Source: Trinickia acidisoli (GTDB lineage: Bacteria > Pseudomonadota > Gammaproteobacteria > Burkholderiales > Burkholderiaceae). From it: a DNA stretch of 64,000 bases. The notes below the pieces were generated by a model, which did not search any database, had not been told where the DNA came from, and worked only from the letters and a program-made list of their open reading frames with translations. Of the stretch, positions 44,347 through 52,429 are shown in pieces; the first letter of the stretch is position 1; each line of letters begins with the position of its first letter. Location: positions 3,410,001 to 3,474,000 of the forward strand of contig NZ_JAFLRG010000001.1 of the NCBI RefSeq assembly GCF_017315725.1, given 5' to 3'. The translations under genes were made by a program, and so were the position numbers.

Positions 44347-45308
44347 GATCTATTTTGGTAACAGGGATTGGTGGTGTTGTCGGGCAAGGCATCTTGCGGA
44401 ACCTTCGTGCAATGAATCTCGATACGACGATCATTGGAACAAATACACTGCAAATTAGCGCCGGCAATCATCTTTGCGATCACGTATATCAAGTTCCCTA
44501 CGCGTATGATGAAGGCTATATTGCGACGATCCGTGAATTGTCGTGCCGACACGCTGTCGAGCTCATCATCCCGAGCACCGATTACGAGGCTCATTACCTG
44601 TCAATCAATCGGGCGAGCTTATCCGGCAGGGTTGCGGCGGCATCGCCTGAAGTTACCGGACTATGCCTAGATAAATATTTGAATTTCGAGAAATTCGCGG
44701 CGCTCGGGTTACCATTTGCGCGCTCGACACTGCCGTCCAGCTATCAGCGCGAATTTAACAGGATCGTTGTCAAACCTCGCGAAGGACGGGGGTCGCGCAA
44801 TATTCATATCGACCCGGTGTCGCCCAAGGATTTTTCCGATGACTATGTCATCCAAGAATATTTGGATGGCCCGGAGCTGACCAGTGCATTCTATGTTTTA
44901 CAAACAGGAGAATTGCATGGACTCATCACCTTGAAGCGCGAACTTGATCACGGCAATACATCGAGCTGCGAGGTTGTATTCGATCATGATCCAGTCATAC
45001 GTGAAATTATCGAACACATGATTGCGCATTTTCCGTTCAGGGGCTCGTGCAATATCCAAAGCCGCGTCACCGAAAATGGCATCATTCCGTTTGAAATCAA
45101 TTGTAGAATTTCGGGAACCAATTCGATCAGATCGCAGTTCGGTTTCAATGATGTCGCCTATACCGTGCAAGAACTGCTCCTGAAACAGGCGCCGAATTCA
45201 CCGCAAATTACGAAAGGAAGCGCGATCCGCATCATGCACGACGTGATCTATCGAGATAAATCGCTATCCGAAATATCAAATCGAAGTGATCTATTTTTCA
45301 TTTTTTAA
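44343..45308 (+). CDS. ATP-grasp enzyme, CarB-like
   Basis: A 321-residue ATP-grasp protein. It has a Rossmann-like preATP-grasp region (SILVTGIGGVVGQGILRNL), the ATP-binding lysine in RIVVKPREGRGSRNI, and the metal-binding end IIPFEINCRISGTNS (E and N ligands). Such proteins ligate a carboxylate to an amine or thiol through an acyl phosphate. In glycan clusters they are often next to aminotransferases and are suspected of joining amino acids to amino sugars. It overlaps the epimerase gene by 4 bp and is followed by a HAD gene after 3 bp. The fold is clear, the substrates are unknown. Confidence 0.8.
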   Translation: MRSILVTGIGGVVGQGILRNLRAMNLDTTIIGTNTLQISAGNHLCDHVYQVPYAYDEGYIATIRELSCRHAVELIIPSTDYEAHYLSINRASLSGRVAAASPEVTGLCLDKYLNFEKFAALGLPFARSTLPSSYQREFNRIVVKPREGRGSRNIHIDPVSPKDFSDDYVIQEYLDGPELTSAFYVLQTGELHGLITLKRELDHGNTSSCEVVFDHDPVIREIIEHMIAHFPFRGSCNIQSRVTENGIIPFEINCRISGTNSIRSQFGFNDVAYTVQELLLKQAPNSPQITKGSAIRIMHDVIYRDKSLSEISNRSDLFFIF

Positions 45309-45311
45309 GAA

Positions 45312-45962
45312 ATGAAGATAAAATCTATTTTCTTCGATGTGGCCAACACCCTCTTATACAAGCCCGGACTATATCCAGCGATTCATCAGACTCTGTCGCA
45401 GCATGGCATTTCAATATCTTTCGAAAAACTGTTATTAGTTCATCGATTGCTCTCCGATGTAATTACATTTCCAGATCGAACTTCAAGCGATTTTTATCGC
45501 GATTTTAATAGCCACTTACTACGCTCCTTTGGCGTCGTCCCATGCGACGAGCTATTAAATGCGATCTTCTCGTCATGTAGCTATTTGCCATGGAGGCCTT
45601 TCCCTGATACTGCATCCCTTGCCGCCATCAAATTGCCCATGGGCATCGTTTCCAACTGGGACACATCATTGCGCGAGAAATTGGCGCTACTTCCTAGTGC
45701 GAATTTCACTTGGATTCTCGGTTCGGAGGAACAAGGCGTGCGCAAACCTGCACCCGACTTCTTCACAAGAATTTTTGATATCTCCGGGTTACGTGCCGAT
45801 GAAATTATCTACGTCGGCGACTCGATAAGATTGGACATCGAACCCGCATTGAACTTAGGGATAAAGACGATATTGCTTGATCGTGATGATCTCTATGGCA
45901 GTTCAACTGCTCCAAGAATCAGGCACCTTGGCGAGCTTGTCCGCTGGCTCGATGCAAATTAA
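45312..45962 (+). CDS. HAD-superfamily protein with altered motif I
   Basis: A 216-residue HAD protein. Motif I is FFDVANTLL: the nucleophile D9 is kept, but the position of the general acid/base aspartate two residues later is alanine (A11), so normal phosphatase chemistry is unlikely. Motif II is GIVSNWDTS, motif III the lysine in GVRKPAPDFF, and motif IV is YVGDSIRLDIEPA, all otherwise normal. Some HAD branches with a changed second residue act as dehalogenases or have other activity. It lies 3 bp after the ATP-grasp gene and 24 bp before a methyltransferase, in an AT-rich context. Function unknown. Confidence 0.75.
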   Translation: MKIKSIFFDVANTLLYKPGLYPAIHQTLSQHGISISFEKLLLVHRLLSDVITFPDRTSSDFYRDFNSHLLRSFGVVPCDELLNAIFSSCSYLPWRPFPDTASLAAIKLPMGIVSNWDTSLREKLALLPSANFTWILGSEEQGVRKPAPDFFTRIFDISGLRADEIIYVGDSIRLDIEPALNLGIKTILLDRDDLYGSSTAPRIRHLGELVRWLDAN

Positions 45963-45986
45963 AGCGCCAATTAATTCGAGAAAAAA

Positions 45987-46910
45987 ATGCGATCGACCGT
46001 ATTTCACCAATCGATGCATATGCGGGAGGAAGATTTATTTCCGCAAAGCACTTCGTGCCCGTTTTGCAATTCGACCAAAAGAGTCACAGGCCCTGTATTA
46101 CAGAACGATCCGATCGTGCGGCTTTTGCGTTGCTTAACCTGCCATGCAGTGTCCGCATCAAGAATGCCTACCCCCGAGGTTCTTACAAGATATTATTCCC
46201 GTTACTATAGCGACGCGAAGGAAAAAATCACGGTAGATGCACCAAGACGGATCGCGAGTCATATCCTCCGGCACACCCAACTCCCAATGAGCGCGCTAGC
46301 TGGCCGAGAGCTGTCTATTCTCGACTACGGTGGTGGGGATGGCGCTATTTCAATTCGGATCGCCAAGAATTTACTTGAGCGCGGCGCGAAGCGCATCCAT
46401 ATAGCGCTGCTGGACTATGATCAAAGCGATATCGATATAAACGATCGACACATTAACCTTTTCCGACCCGATAAGTTGACGGAGATAGTCGATCGGTCGA
46501 TGGATCTGATTATTGCCAGCGCAGTTATCGAGCATATTCCCGAGCCAAGGGATGTTTTGCTCAAGTTACTTTCTTCAATGCGATCCAGTGACAGCGTGTT
46601 TTACGCCAGGACGCCCTATGTGACCCCTTTACTTAATTTCGCCAAAATAATTGGCACACCTTTTGATTTTACCTATCCGGCACATGTGCATGATTTAGGC
46701 GCAAAATTTTGGAATAATCTTCTGTCCGTCTTGCCGACGGCGGGGAGATTTCAAGTGCTTCGTTCCACCCCTTCCATTGTAGAAACCTCTATCAAGCGAC
46801 ATTTTACGAGAACGCTAGCCGCCCATATATTGAAAATACCAGGATATATATTGAAGGAAAGCTATGGCTTTGTCGGCGGATGGGAGATCATTATCCGTCG
46901 TCATTCCTGA
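45987..46910 (+). CDS. Zinc-ribbon SAM-dependent methyltransferase, second
   Basis: A 307-residue methyltransferase, the last gene of the island. The N-terminus has paired cysteines C24xxC27 (SCPFCNS) and C49xxC52 (RCLTCHA), a zinc ribbon typical of methyltransferase_23-like glycan enzymes. The SAM motif is ILDYGGGDGAISIRIA, and IASAVIEHIPEPRDVLLKLL is the usual core helix. It is not a copy of the first zinc-ribbon methyltransferase of the cluster; apart from the general fold the two differ. The start lies in an A-rich stretch without a clear ribosome binding site. Acceptor unknown. Confidence 0.75.
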   Translation: MRSTVFHQSMHMREEDLFPQSTSCPFCNSTKRVTGPVLQNDPIVRLLRCLTCHAVSASRMPTPEVLTRYYSRYYSDAKEKITVDAPRRIASHILRHTQLPMSALAGRELSILDYGGGDGAISIRIAKNLLERGAKRIHIALLDYDQSDIDINDRHINLFRPDKLTEIVDRSMDLIIASAVIEHIPEPRDVLLKLLSSMRSSDSVFYARTPYVTPLLNFAKIIGTPFDFTYPAHVHDLGAKFWNNLLSVLPTAGRFQVLRSTPSIVETSIKRHFTRTLAAHILKIPGYILKESYGFVGGWEIIIRRHS

Positions 46911-47458
46911 CGTATGCATCGCAACTCACACGAACTCGCGCATGCTGCATAGCTTGCGCAATTCTGTTTTGGCGTTATTGTGCGGCAAATAATCAATCAA
47001 GCCTGCTCAACGCTCATCGGCACAACGACCGACTCTCGCCCGAAATCATACCTTTACAGGCGTGCGAGCGCTATTACGGCACACTGGCGGGCGTAGCCAG
47101 CAAGCACACGCGCATCCCTTGGGCTGCCCTTGCCGAGGACGAGAAATTCGATGCGACACAAGTCGCTGTTCCCGCCCACTCAGTGCCCCCATGACGCGGC
47201 TGAATCCGGTCTCACCTCCAATCTGTTTCTCATTCCATTCACCACAGAAAGACGCAACACGCCAGGAAGGAGACAGATTAGATCGGTAGCAGGAGAACTC
47301 GAACACCTCTCGCTATCGCATCCCCAATCCACGGAACCACCCCGATGAATCAAATCACTCTTGCTGCAACGAGGAAATCCTTTTAGGCAGATGCTCCCGG
47401 ACGAAATCTGCCTGCGGACCAAGCCTCCAATCGCCCGCCCGAGTCCTTCAGAGCGCCG
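46911..47458. other. Right flank of the island, no intact gene
   Basis: A 548-bp gap between the last island gene and gloA. A frame ending with ERYYGTLAGVASKHTRIPW (stop near 47194) looks like the tail of a truncated gene, but I do not recognise it. Composition rises from AT-rich to core-like across the stretch. The MITE is not repeated here, and no direct repeat matching the left side was found. Confidence 0.4.
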
Positions 47459-47848
47459 CTACCGCGCCTTCCTCTGAATAAACTCGATCTTGTACCCGTC
47501 CGGATCGGTGACGAACGCGATGACGGTCGTGCCGTGCTTCATCGGGCCCGCTTCTCGCACGACGGTCCCGCCTTGCGCTTTGATCTTCTCGCAAGCGACA
47601 TAGGCATCGTCGACTTCGATCGCGATATGGCCATAGCCCGCGCCGAGATCGTAGGCTGTCGTATCCCAGTTGTGCGTCAACTCGAGGACAGCGCCCTCGC
47701 TTTCGTCGGTATAGCCGACGAAAGCAAGCGTGAAGCGGCCTGCGGGGTAGTCATCGCGGCGCAGCAGCTTCATGCCGAGCAATTCCGTATAGAACTTGAG
47801 CGAGCGGTCGAGATCGCCGACTCGCAGCATCGTATGCAGCAAGCGCAT
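47459..47848 (-). CDS. gloA: Lactoylglutathione lyase (glyoxalase I)
   Basis: A 129-residue metalloenzyme that converts the methylglyoxal-glutathione hemithioacetal to S-lactoylglutathione. All metal ligands are at the E. coli positions: H5, E56, H74 and E122. The sequence [20 protein letters not shown] is the family start. GGAG lies 6 nt before the ATG at 47848. It is convergent with the island genes, and in related genomes I would expect it right after the YgjP-like gene, so the island has separated them. The missing metal-helix insert suggests the nickel-dependent form. Confident. Confidence 0.95.
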   Translation of the reverse strand: MRLLHTMLRVGDLDRSLKFYTELLGMKLLRRDDYPAGRFTLAFVGYTDESEGAVLELTHNWDTTAYDLGAGYGHIAIEVDDAYVACEKIKAQGGTVVREAGPMKHGTTVIAFVTDPDGYKIEFIQRKAR

Positions 47849-48063
47849 CGTGAACTCCGATTTCTTCAGAAAGATGCGAATCTATCAAGAAAGCGCGCGA
47901 GCTGCTGGCCCTGCCGTCGATAGGGTGATTCACCGCAGCCAAAGCGGGCGCGGCGCCGTTTTGGTATGGTACGCAGGCTGGTGCAGCGCAGGGCGACAAC
48001 TGTGCCGACACATCGGTCATGCACGCCGCACCTTCATCCCCCATCTGACAAACGACACCTCGA

Positions 48064-49017
48064 ATGAACACCGCAGCAGCAATCGCCACGCCGGCTTCGG
48101 TGCGCCGTGCTCCCGACTCGTTCGCCATCGCGCTGATGGTACTGCTGTGCGCCATTTGGGGCCTGCAACAAGTTGCGATCAAATCGACGAACGGCGCGCT
48201 CGGGCCGATGTTCCAGGCGGGCTTGCGCTCGACGATCGCGGCCGTGCTCGTCTATGGCTGGGCCCGCTTGCGCGGCACGCCGCTCTTTCTGCGCGATGGA
48301 ACCTTCGGAGCCGGCTTGCTTGCCGGCGTGCTGTTCGCGGGCGAATTCATCTGCATTTTCGCGGGGCTCACGTTGACGAGCGCCTCGCGCATGGCCGTCT
48401 TCCTGTATACGGCGCCATGCTTCACCGCCCTCGGCTTGCATGCGTTCGTCGCCGGCGAGCGGATGCGCCGCATGCAGTGGTACGGCGTCGCGGTAGCGTT
48501 CGCGGGGATCGCGCTTGCGTTCGCCGATGGCTTCGCACGCGCCCCCGCACCGGGCGCCTCGGCCCTCGCGGGCGTCCTCGGCGATGCGCTCGGCGTGCTC
48601 GGCGGCGTCATGTGGGCGGCGACGACCGTCGTCGTGCGCGCCACCTCGCTCTCGCAGGCGAGCGCCAGCAAGACGCTGTTCTATCAACTCGTGGTCTCGG
48701 CCGTGATCCTGCTCGTGCTGGCGTTCGCGCTCGGCGAGCCGCAGCGCGCGCACCTCACGCCGTTGGCCATGGTAAGCCTCGGCTACCAAGCCATCGCCGT
48801 CGCGTTCGTGAGCTACTTGACGTGGTTCTGGCTGCTCACGCGCTACATGGCCTCGCGCCTGTCGGTGTTCTCGTTCTTGACGCCGCTGTTCGGCGTAGGC
48901 TTCGGCGTCGCGCTGCTCGGCGAATCGTTCAGCTCGCGCTTCGTGCTGGCGTCGACGCTCGTGCTCGCGGGCATCGTGCTCGTGAACGCGCCGGCGCGCC
49001 GCGCGGACGCGAAGTAA
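48064..49017 (+). CDS. DMT-superfamily (EamA) transporter
   Basis: A 317-residue inner-membrane transporter with ten predicted transmembrane helices in two EamA repeats (about residues 18-150 and 165-310). The repeats are visible in ALMVLLCAIWGLQQVAIK and in the second half LSVFSFLTPLFGVGFGVALLGE. EamA proteins export or import small metabolites, amino acids or drugs; the substrate is not predictable. It is divergent from gloA and convergent with the rsmA operon. The ATG is used as the family start despite a weak ribosome binding site. Confidence 0.85.
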   Translation: MNTAAAIATPASVRRAPDSFAIALMVLLCAIWGLQQVAIKSTNGALGPMFQAGLRSTIAAVLVYGWARLRGTPLFLRDGTFGAGLLAGVLFAGEFICIFAGLTLTSASRMAVFLYTAPCFTALGLHAFVAGERMRRMQWYGVAVAFAGIALAFADGFARAPAPGASALAGVLGDALGVLGGVMWAATTVVVRATSLSQASASKTLFYQLVVSAVILLVLAFALGEPQRAHLTPLAMVSLGYQAIAVAFVSYLTWFWLLTRYMASRLSVFSFLTPLFGVGFGVALLGESFSSRFVLASTLVLAGIVLVNAPARRADAK

Positions 49018-49024
49018 GCGTGCG

Positions 49025-49846
49025 TTACTGCGGCCGCTCCACGAGTGTTTGCGCCACGCGCACGTATTCGTCGACGGACACGTCCTCGGCACGCCGCGCG
49101 AGATCGAAACCAAGCCCGTCGAAATCCACCCGGTCGCGGTAGGCCGCCAGCGTATTGCGCAGCATTTTGCGCCGCTGCGAAAACGCCGCCGTGACGAGTT
49201 CGCCGAACACCTTCATGTCGACGCTCGCGAGCTCATGCGGAGCATAGGGAATCATCCGCACGATCGCCGAATCGACTTTCGGCGGCGGCTGGAACGATTC
49301 GGGAGGCACGTCGAGCTGCTTGTCGATCACATAGCGATACTGCAGCATCACCGACAGCCGCCCGAACGCCTTGGTGCCAGGCTCGGCCACCATCCGCTCC
49401 ACCACTTCGTTTTGCAGCATGAAGTGCTGATCGATCACGATCGGTGCGAACGACATCAGATGAAACAGCAGCGGGCTTGAAATGTTGTAGGGCAGATTGC
49501 CGACGATGCGCAGCGTCGGCTGCTCGCGCGTGTCGACAAGCGAGCCGAAATCGAAGGCCAGCGCGTCGCCCGCGTGCAGCGCGAGACGCTCGCCGAACTT
49601 GTCCTGCAGACGCGCAATGAGATCGCGATCGAGTTCGACGGCGTGCAGCGGTGCCCCGGGCGTGGCAAGGCGCTCGACCAGCGGCTCGGTGAGTGCGCCG
49701 AGGCCCGGCCCGATTTCGACCATCCGTTGCCCGCTCTCGGGCGCGATGAGTGAGACGATCGCATCGATGATGCCAAGGTCGACGAGAAAATTTTGACCGA
49801 ATCGCTTGCGCGCGAAATGGCCTTGATGCTGTCTGCTGGTAGACAT
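49025..49846 (-). CDS. rsmA: 16S rRNA (adenine1518/1519-N6) dimethyltransferase
   Basis: A 273-residue enzyme (KsgA) that dimethylates A1518 and A1519 in helix 45 of 16S rRNA. The SAM site is [14 protein letters not shown], the catalytic motif is [14 protein letters not shown], and [10 protein letters not shown] near the N-terminus is the family hallmark. The ATG at 49846 is used. It is the last gene of the minus-strand block lptD-surA-pdxA-rsmA, a widely conserved order, 59 bp after pdxA. Confident. Confidence 0.96.
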   Translation of the reverse strand: MSTSRQHQGHFARKRFGQNFLVDLGIIDAIVSLIAPESGQRMVEIGPGLGALTEPLVERLATPGAPLHAVELDRDLIARLQDKFGERLALHAGDALAFDFGSLVDTREQPTLRIVGNLPYNISSPLLFHLMSFAPIVIDQHFMLQNEVVERMVAEPGTKAFGRLSVMLQYRYVIDKQLDVPPESFQPPPKVDSAIVRMIPYAPHELASVDMKVFGELVTAAFSQRRKMLRNTLAAYRDRVDFDGLGFDLARRAEDVSVDEYVRVAQTLVERPQ

Positions 49847-49905
49847 CGAGGTCGTGAGAGAGCCGAAACGAATCGAAAAACGCCGGCGGTGAGACGCGGC
49901 GAGCG

Positions 49906-50931
49906 TCAGCCGCCGCGACGGTTGCGCGCCATCGCGACGGCCGTGTCGATGGCGGCGATCATACTGCCCGCATCGGCGCGTCCGGTGCCCGCGAGATCGA
50001 GCGCCGTGCCGTGATCGACGGACGTGCGAATGATGGGCAGCCCGAGCGTGATGTTGACGCCTTCGCCGAAGGTGGCGTACTTGAGCACGGGCAACCCTTG
50101 ATCGTGGAACATGGCGAGCACGCAGTCGGCTTCGTTGAGATAGCGCGGCTGAAACAGCGTGTCGGCCGGATACGGGCCACGTGCGTCGATGCCGCGCCGG
50201 GCAGCCTCGGCGAGCGCCGGGGCGATGACGTCGATCTCTTCGCGTCCGAGGTAGCCGTTCTCGCCCGCGTGCGGGTTCAAGCCCGTGACGAGGATCCGAG
50301 GTACGGGCAAGCCGAAATCGCGCCGCAAGTCGCGATCGATGATGGCGAGCGTTTCGACCAGACTGTCGACACCAAGCGCGGCCGGGACGTCCTTGAGCGG
50401 CAAATGCGTCGTGGCGAGCGCAACGCGCAACGGGCGCTCGCCCGTGCCCGAGAGCATCATGACGACCCGAGCGGTACGCGTCCGCTCGGCCAGATACTCG
50501 GTGTGACCCGTGAACGGCACGCCGGCATCGTTGATCGTGCTCTTTTGCAGCGGCGCGGTCACGATCGCGTCGAACGTACCGCTGGACGTACCGCCGACCG
50601 TGGAGCCAAGCGCACCGTCGATTGCATCGTCGAGCAACCCGAGCACGTAGCGGCCGTTCGCGGCATCGAGCCGGCCTGCGTGCGACGGCACGGCCAACGG
50701 GCGATTCGCCATACTCACCTGCCCGCCGCGCAGGAGCGGCGGCCAATCCACGCCGACGGCGCGGGCCCGGTCTTCGATCAGCGCGGCATCGCCCAACACC
50801 GTGAATTTCACGCCCGGCCAATGCGCCGCAGCGCCCGCTAGTGCGGCGGCCGTCAGCTCCGGCCCTACGCCGGCCGGTTCGCCCGTCGTGATCGCGATAT
50901 TCAGCGGGACAGTGCTGGCAGCGCGCTTCAT
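49906..50931 (-). CDS. pdxA: 4-hydroxythreonine-4-phosphate dehydrogenase
   Basis: A 341-residue zinc-dependent dehydrogenase of pyridoxal-5'-phosphate synthesis. The conserved metal histidines are in [29 protein letters not shown] and [13 protein letters not shown]. The opening [12 protein letters not shown] is the family hallmark. It lies 11 bp after surA and 59 bp before rsmA, so it is part of one operon. Confident. Confidence 0.96.
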   Translation of the reverse strand: MKRAASTVPLNIAITTGEPAGVGPELTAAALAGAAAHWPGVKFTVLGDAALIEDRARAVGVDWPPLLRGGQVSMANRPLAVPSHAGRLDAANGRYVLGLLDDAIDGALGSTVGGTSSGTFDAIVTAPLQKSTINDAGVPFTGHTEYLAERTRTARVVMMLSGTGERPLRVALATTHLPLKDVPAALGVDSLVETLAIIDRDLRRDFGLPVPRILVTGLNPHAGENGYLGREEIDVIAPALAEAARRGIDARGPYPADTLFQPRYLNEADCVLAMFHDQGLPVLKYATFGEGVNITLGLPIIRTSVDHGTALDLAGTGRADAGSMIAAIDTAVAMARNRRGG

Positions 50932-50942
50932 CGGCTATCGGC

Positions 50943-52343
50943 TCACTGCTGTGCGAGCGGTGCGGCGACCTTGTACTGTACGTACGCCGAATCGCGCAGT
51001 TCGCGCAGCCAATCGGAGTACGCCTGCTCCGCCTTGCGTTGTCCGATGGCCTGACGCGCCAAATCCATTTCCTGCTGGACCGAGCCTTCCGCATCGCGCC
51101 GGCCGAGAACCTGGATCAGGTGGTAGCCGTACTCGCTGCGAACGGGTTCGCTGATTTCGCCGTCCTTCAGGTTGTTCATCGCACGCTCGAACTCAGGCAC
51201 CGTTTCGCCGGGGCTGACCCACCCGAGATCGCCGCCCTGCGAGGCCGAGCCGTCTTGCGAATAAGTGCGTGCGAACTGCGTGAAATCGCCGCCGGCTTCG
51301 ATCTGCTGCCGAATATCGAGCAGCCGTTGTCGTGCGTCGGCCTCGGACTGCCCGTCGCCGACGCGGATCAGGATATGGCGCACGTGGGTTTGCACGATCT
51401 TGGGCGCATCGGCCGCCGAGCCGCCGACGCCGATGCGCCGATCGACGAGCCGAATCACCTCGAAACCATCGTCGGTCCGGATCAGATCGGGATTGACCTC
51501 GCCCGGACGCAACTGCGCCGCAGCCTTGACGAACGGATCGGGCAAACTACCCGGCGTCTTGAAGCCGAGATCGCCACCTTGTTTCGCATCGGCCGCCTGC
51601 GAGTTGTCTTTCGCGAGCGATTCGAACTTGGTGCCGCTCTTGGCCTGCTGCAGGATCGCTTCGGCCTTCTTCTGCGCGGCGTCGACGACGCCCTGCGCCG
51701 CACCGGCCGGCACCTTCACGAGAATGTGCTCGATGCGCAGATCTTGCTGCGCTCGCGCGCCCGGCCCGCGCTGGCTCGCGATGTAGTTCGCGACTTCGGC
51801 GTCGGACACGGTCACCTTGCTGTCGACCTCTTTCTCGCGCAACTTCGAGAGCATCAGCTCGTTGCGCGCGTCGCCCGTGAATACCGACCAGGGCACGCCT
51901 TCCGCCTCGATCCGCGCGCGATAGACGTCGAGCGACAGGTTATTGGCCGTGGCCAGGCGCTGCAGCGTCTTTTGCACGTCCTCGTCGCTGACGACGATGC
52001 CGTCTTCCTTCGCCTTTTCGAGCTGAATCCGCTCGAGCACCATTTGATTGAGCACCTGCGAGCGCAACTGATCTTGCGGGGGCACCGGCGCGTGCTGCTG
52101 CACGAGCCGCCGCGAGATGAGCCCGACGCGCTCGTCCAACTCGCGCACGGTGATGACGTCGTCGTTGACGACCGCAGCGACCGAGTCGACCGTCTGACCC
52201 GCGCCGGCCGTCTGACCCGAGCCGCTCGTTTGACCGGCTTGTCCCCCCAACGCCTGCGCCGCGGCCGGCGCGGCCGGCAGAAAAAGGGCGGCGGCCATCG
52301 AGGCCGCGAGCGTTGCCAAGCGAAGCTTATTCACGATTGCCAC
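50943..52343 (-). CDS. surA: Periplasmic chaperone/peptidyl-prolyl isomerase SurA
   Basis: A 466-residue periplasmic chaperone that escorts outer-membrane proteins. The signal peptide is in [19 protein letters not shown] with cleavage near AAAQA. An N-terminal chaperone domain ([19 protein letters not shown]) is followed by two parvulin domains, about residues 202-300 ([12 protein letters not shown]) and 317-415 ([13 protein letters not shown]). A short glycine/glutamine/threonine tract ([15 protein letters not shown]) follows the signal. The GTG at 52343 is chosen because GGAG lies 5 nt upstream; a GTG at 52334 is the alternative. It is between lptD (its client) and pdxA. Confidence 0.94.
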   Translation of the reverse strand: MAIVNKLRLATLAASMAAALFLPAAPAAAQALGGQAGQTSGSGQTAGAGQTVDSVAAVVNDDVITVRELDERVGLISRRLVQQHAPVPPQDQLRSQVLNQMVLERIQLEKAKEDGIVVSDEDVQKTLQRLATANNLSLDVYRARIEAEGVPWSVFTGDARNELMLSKLREKEVDSKVTVSDAEVANYIASQRGPGARAQQDLRIEHILVKVPAGAAQGVVDAAQKKAEAILQQAKSGTKFESLAKDNSQAADAKQGGDLGFKTPGSLPDPFVKAAAQLRPGEVNPDLIRTDDGFEVIRLVDRRIGVGGSAADAPKIVQTHVRHILIRVGDGQSEADARQRLLDIRQQIEAGGDFTQFARTYSQDGSASQGGDLGWVSPGETVPEFERAMNNLKDGEISEPVRSEYGYHLIQVLGRRDAEGSVQQEMDLARQAIGQRKAEQAYSDWLRELRDSAYVQYKVAAPLAQQ

Positions 52344-52429
52344 ACATGCTCCAAATAACTTGGGCCGCCTCAAACGCGCCCCATTTTTTTGCGCCACGAG
52401 CCGGAAGGCCATGCGCGTTGCTCGTCCCG

